Positions 62,533-64,000 of a DNA stretch of 64,000 nucleotides are shown here, piece after piece (the first letter of the stretch is position 1; every line of letters starts with the position of its first letter). The position numbers and the translations under genes were made by a program. The stretch covers positions 1 through 64,000 of the forward strand of contig CAKZLZ010000018.1 of assembly GCA_937127435.1 (NCBI GenBank), in the 5' to 3' direction. The notes below the pieces were generated by a model. The model did not search any database and was not told the origin of the DNA. It worked only from the letters and a program-made list of their open reading frames with translations. The DNA is from an uncultured Verrucomicrobiota bacterium. GTDB lineage: Bacteria; Verrucomicrobiota; Kiritimatiellia; SS1-B-03-39; UBA6053.

Positions 62533-63373
62533 CGACCACAATATTATCGATCAAACGCGCGCCGGGAAACTGCACCGCCATCGCCACCAACACAGCCCGG
62601 TCCCCCACCTCAGTTACCGGCTCAAGCGATTCATCATCCACGAATTCCAAATAGTCCAATGTTCCCAGGTCCGAATCAGACAGGCATGCCTCCGCCACTT
62701 CCCGTAATGCAGCCACCGAGGATTCTCCTGATTTCACCGCCTGTTCAATTGCCTGTAAACTTTTGCGGAGGACGATGGCCTGCTTTCGCGATTCGGGATC
62801 CAGATTGGAATTGCGCGAGCTCATGGCCACCCCGTCGGACTCGCGGACGATCGGTCCGGAAAGGATTTCCACCGGAAAATTCAGATCCCGCACCATACGG
62901 CGGATCAGCCGGATTTGCTGGGCATCCTTTTCTCCGAACACGGACAACGCCGGCAACACCAGATTAAACAATTTGGCCACCACGGTCAAAACCCCCCGGA
63001 AATGAATGGGACGACTTAATCCACAGAGCCCTTGCGAGAGCTGTTCCTCCTGCACAAATACCGAAGCATCCTGCGCATACACCGCGTCGGCATCCGGCAT
63101 AAAAACCACTGAAACCCCTTCCTGCTCACAGAGTTCCAAATCCCGCTGAATATTGCTGGGGTAACGGTCCAGATCTTCGTTGGGTCCAAACTGGGTGGGA
63201 TTCACAAACAAGCTCAATACCACCACATCCGATTTCTCTTTGGCAATGCGGACCAGCGAAAGGTGTCCGTCATGTAGAAATCCCATGGTCGGAACCAGTC
63301 CGACCTTCACCCCTTCAGCCCGCCATGCCAAAGCCTGTGCCTGCATGTGTTGCGGATCCCGAATCACGTCCAC
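62525..63373 (-). CDS. panC: Pantothenate synthetase (pantoate--beta-alanine ligase)
   Basis: A 282-residue enzyme that joins pantoate and beta-alanine with ATP, the last step of pantothenate synthesis. Recognised by the HIGH-type motif VPTMGFLHDGHLSL, the FVNPTQFGPNEDLDRYP segment, LSVFGEKDAQQ and SDGVAMSSRNSNLD (KMSKS-like). Normal length. It is followed upstream by sixA on the same strand with 3 bp between, suggesting an operon. Confidence 0.96.
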   Translation of the reverse strand: MDVIRDPQHMQAQALAWRAEGVKVGLVPTMGFLHDGHLSLVRIAKEKSDVVVLSLFVNPTQFGPNEDLDRYPSNIQRDLELCEQEGVSVVFMPDADAVYAQDASVFVQEEQLSQGLCGLSRPIHFRGVLTVVAKLFNLVLPALSVFGEKDAQQIRLIRRMVRDLNFPVEILSGPIVRESDGVAMSSRNSNLDPESRKQAIVLRKSLQAIEQAVKSGESSVAALREVAEACLSDSDLGTLDYLEFVDDESLEPVTEVGDRAVLVAMAVQFPGARLIDNIVVAK

Positions 63374-63376
63374 GGA

Positions 63377-63883
63377 TTACCCCTCCAAATCTTTAGGGCG
63401 CAAATTCAACTTCAGGCTTCCCGTATGCGCGGTAACCTGGGTCCAACTTTTCACATCAAAATCAATTTGCAAGAATGCGCAAGTCCGCAAAGTTTCAAGC
63501 TCTTCGCTTTCAGGCAGCAATAATTTACGGGCAAAATCGCTCAACCCCGGATTGTGTCCCACAATCAGTACAATTTCCGATTTTGCAGGCAGCGCCTGAA
63601 CCGATTCAAACAGTGCTTCCTTTTCTGCAAGGTAGAGAGCTTTCTCGAAATGGATCGCTTCCTTTTTCAACGGCCAGACTTCCAGAAAATACTTAAGCGT
63701 CTCCCGGGTACGCAAGGCCGGACTACAAAGCACCTGCTGCGGAGGGGGGATCAACGAAGAAAGGTGATCCGAGAGCAAGTCTGCTTGAAAGTGGCCCCGC
63801 TTTTTCAAAGGACGCTTAATGTCATCCAGGTTATTGTCTTTCCAGGAGGACTTTGCATGCCGGAGCAAATACAGGGTTTTCAT
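63377..63883 (-). CDS. sixA: Phosphohistidine phosphatase SixA
   Basis: A 168-residue member of the histidine phosphatase superfamily with the catalytic RHG-type motif LRHAKSSW at the N-terminus and the second histidine in LIVGHNPGLSDF. SixA dephosphorylates phosphohistidine, for example in the nitrogen PTS. It starts 4 bp from the partial gene upstream, so it is likely in the same operon with panC. Confidence 0.92.
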   Translation of the reverse strand: MKTLYLLRHAKSSWKDNNLDDIKRPLKKRGHFQADLLSDHLSSLIPPPQQVLCSPALRTRETLKYFLEVWPLKKEAIHFEKALYLAEKEALFESVQALPAKSEIVLIVGHNPGLSDFARKLLLPESEELETLRTCAFLQIDFDVKSWTQVTAHTGSLKLNLRPKDLEG

Positions 63884-63887
63884 TATG

Positions 63888-64000
63888 TCAGCCCAAGTTA
63901 CTGTCTTTGGATTTGGCTTCTTCGGCTTCCTCTTCTTCTTTGAGGCTCTTTAATTCTTCGTCCACTTCGCGGCGGCCCCGCTTAAATTCCCCGATACTTT
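63888..64000 (-). CDS. Partial gene, TatA/E-like C-terminus
   Basis: The visible 37 residues read SIGEFKRGRREVDEELKSLK and continue with a highly acidic tail to a TGA. The start resembles the region after the transmembrane helix of TatA-type twin-arginine translocase subunits (S-x-G-x-x-x-x-F-K), which is followed by a charged tail. Only the C-terminus lies in this window, so the assignment is tentative. It is not in the ORF track. Confidence 0.5.
   Translation of the reverse strand, partial: SIGEFKRGRREVDEELKSLKEEEEAEEAKSKDSNLG

Noticed and set aside
1-64000. CRISPR array
   Set aside because: No regularly spaced repeats seen; the Cas2/SinR-like gene stands alone.

Overview
The two ends of this window read as an ordinary bacterial chromosome, most likely from the Planctomycetota-Verrucomicrobiota-Chlamydiota group (Verrucomicrobiota, Kiritimatiellota or Lentisphaerota). 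The evidence is a glycan-degrading cluster with sulfatases, a prepilin-like protein with an H-X9-D tail, a large Ig/M23 exported protein with a typical verrucomicrobial C-terminus, and standard bacterial genes on the right (tRNA-Leu with encoded CCA, MscS, PanC, SixA, a TatA-like end). The lineage call is inference from gene content; no rRNA or other marker is present.

Left flank (1-15.4 kb): beta-galactosidase, a GntR/LacI-hybrid regulator, a pseudopilin, an intact sulfatase, a GH38 alpha-mannosidase and a second sulfatase broken by a frameshift and a stop. Together they suggest breakdown of a sulfated, mannose- and galactose-containing glycan. A broken HTH gene and an exported M23/Ig protein follow.

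Defence island (15.4-23.4 kb): a complete type II CBASS operon (CD-NTase, E2-E1 fusion, JAB peptidase, 2TM-SAVED effector) with a small DUF3892-like leader gene. A CapW/BrxR-like WYL repressor is divergent, and overlapping sigma70-type promoters lie between them. YegP-like, Cas2/SinR-like and unknown small genes follow.

Mobile element (about 23.4-59.8 kb), lower in G+C and of plasmid/integrative character: a long minus-strand operon (34.2 down to 25.0 kb) contains a HerA-like ATPase and a TerY-P triad (vWA, PP2C, Ser/Thr kinase) plus a disordered zinc-ribbon protein. The vWA domain looks circularly permuted. Further right are a RadC-like JAB protein, a Fic/Doc-like protein, an HNH-like protein, an uncharacterised divergent four-gene module with a PD-(D/E)XK-like protein, ArdC, a second HerA ATPase, a HEPN (ApeA-like) protein, a tyrosine integrase with a zinc-ribbon tail, a candidate graspetide (ATP-grasp RiPP) locus, a very large FG-GAP surface protein interrupted by one TGA, a PEP-CTERM-like protein and duplicated HTH genes, one split by an IS4-family element with 9-bp target duplications. 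An excisionase-like gene lies next to tRNA-Leu.

The most unusual global signal is that many first genes of transcription units in this element have an archaeal-looking TATA box about 25-27 nt upstream of the ATG and no Shine-Dalgarno, although the flanks are bacterial. This suggests an element with archaeal expression signals in a bacterial chromosome, or an assembly chimera. I could not see matching att repeats, so the exact element ends are unknown.
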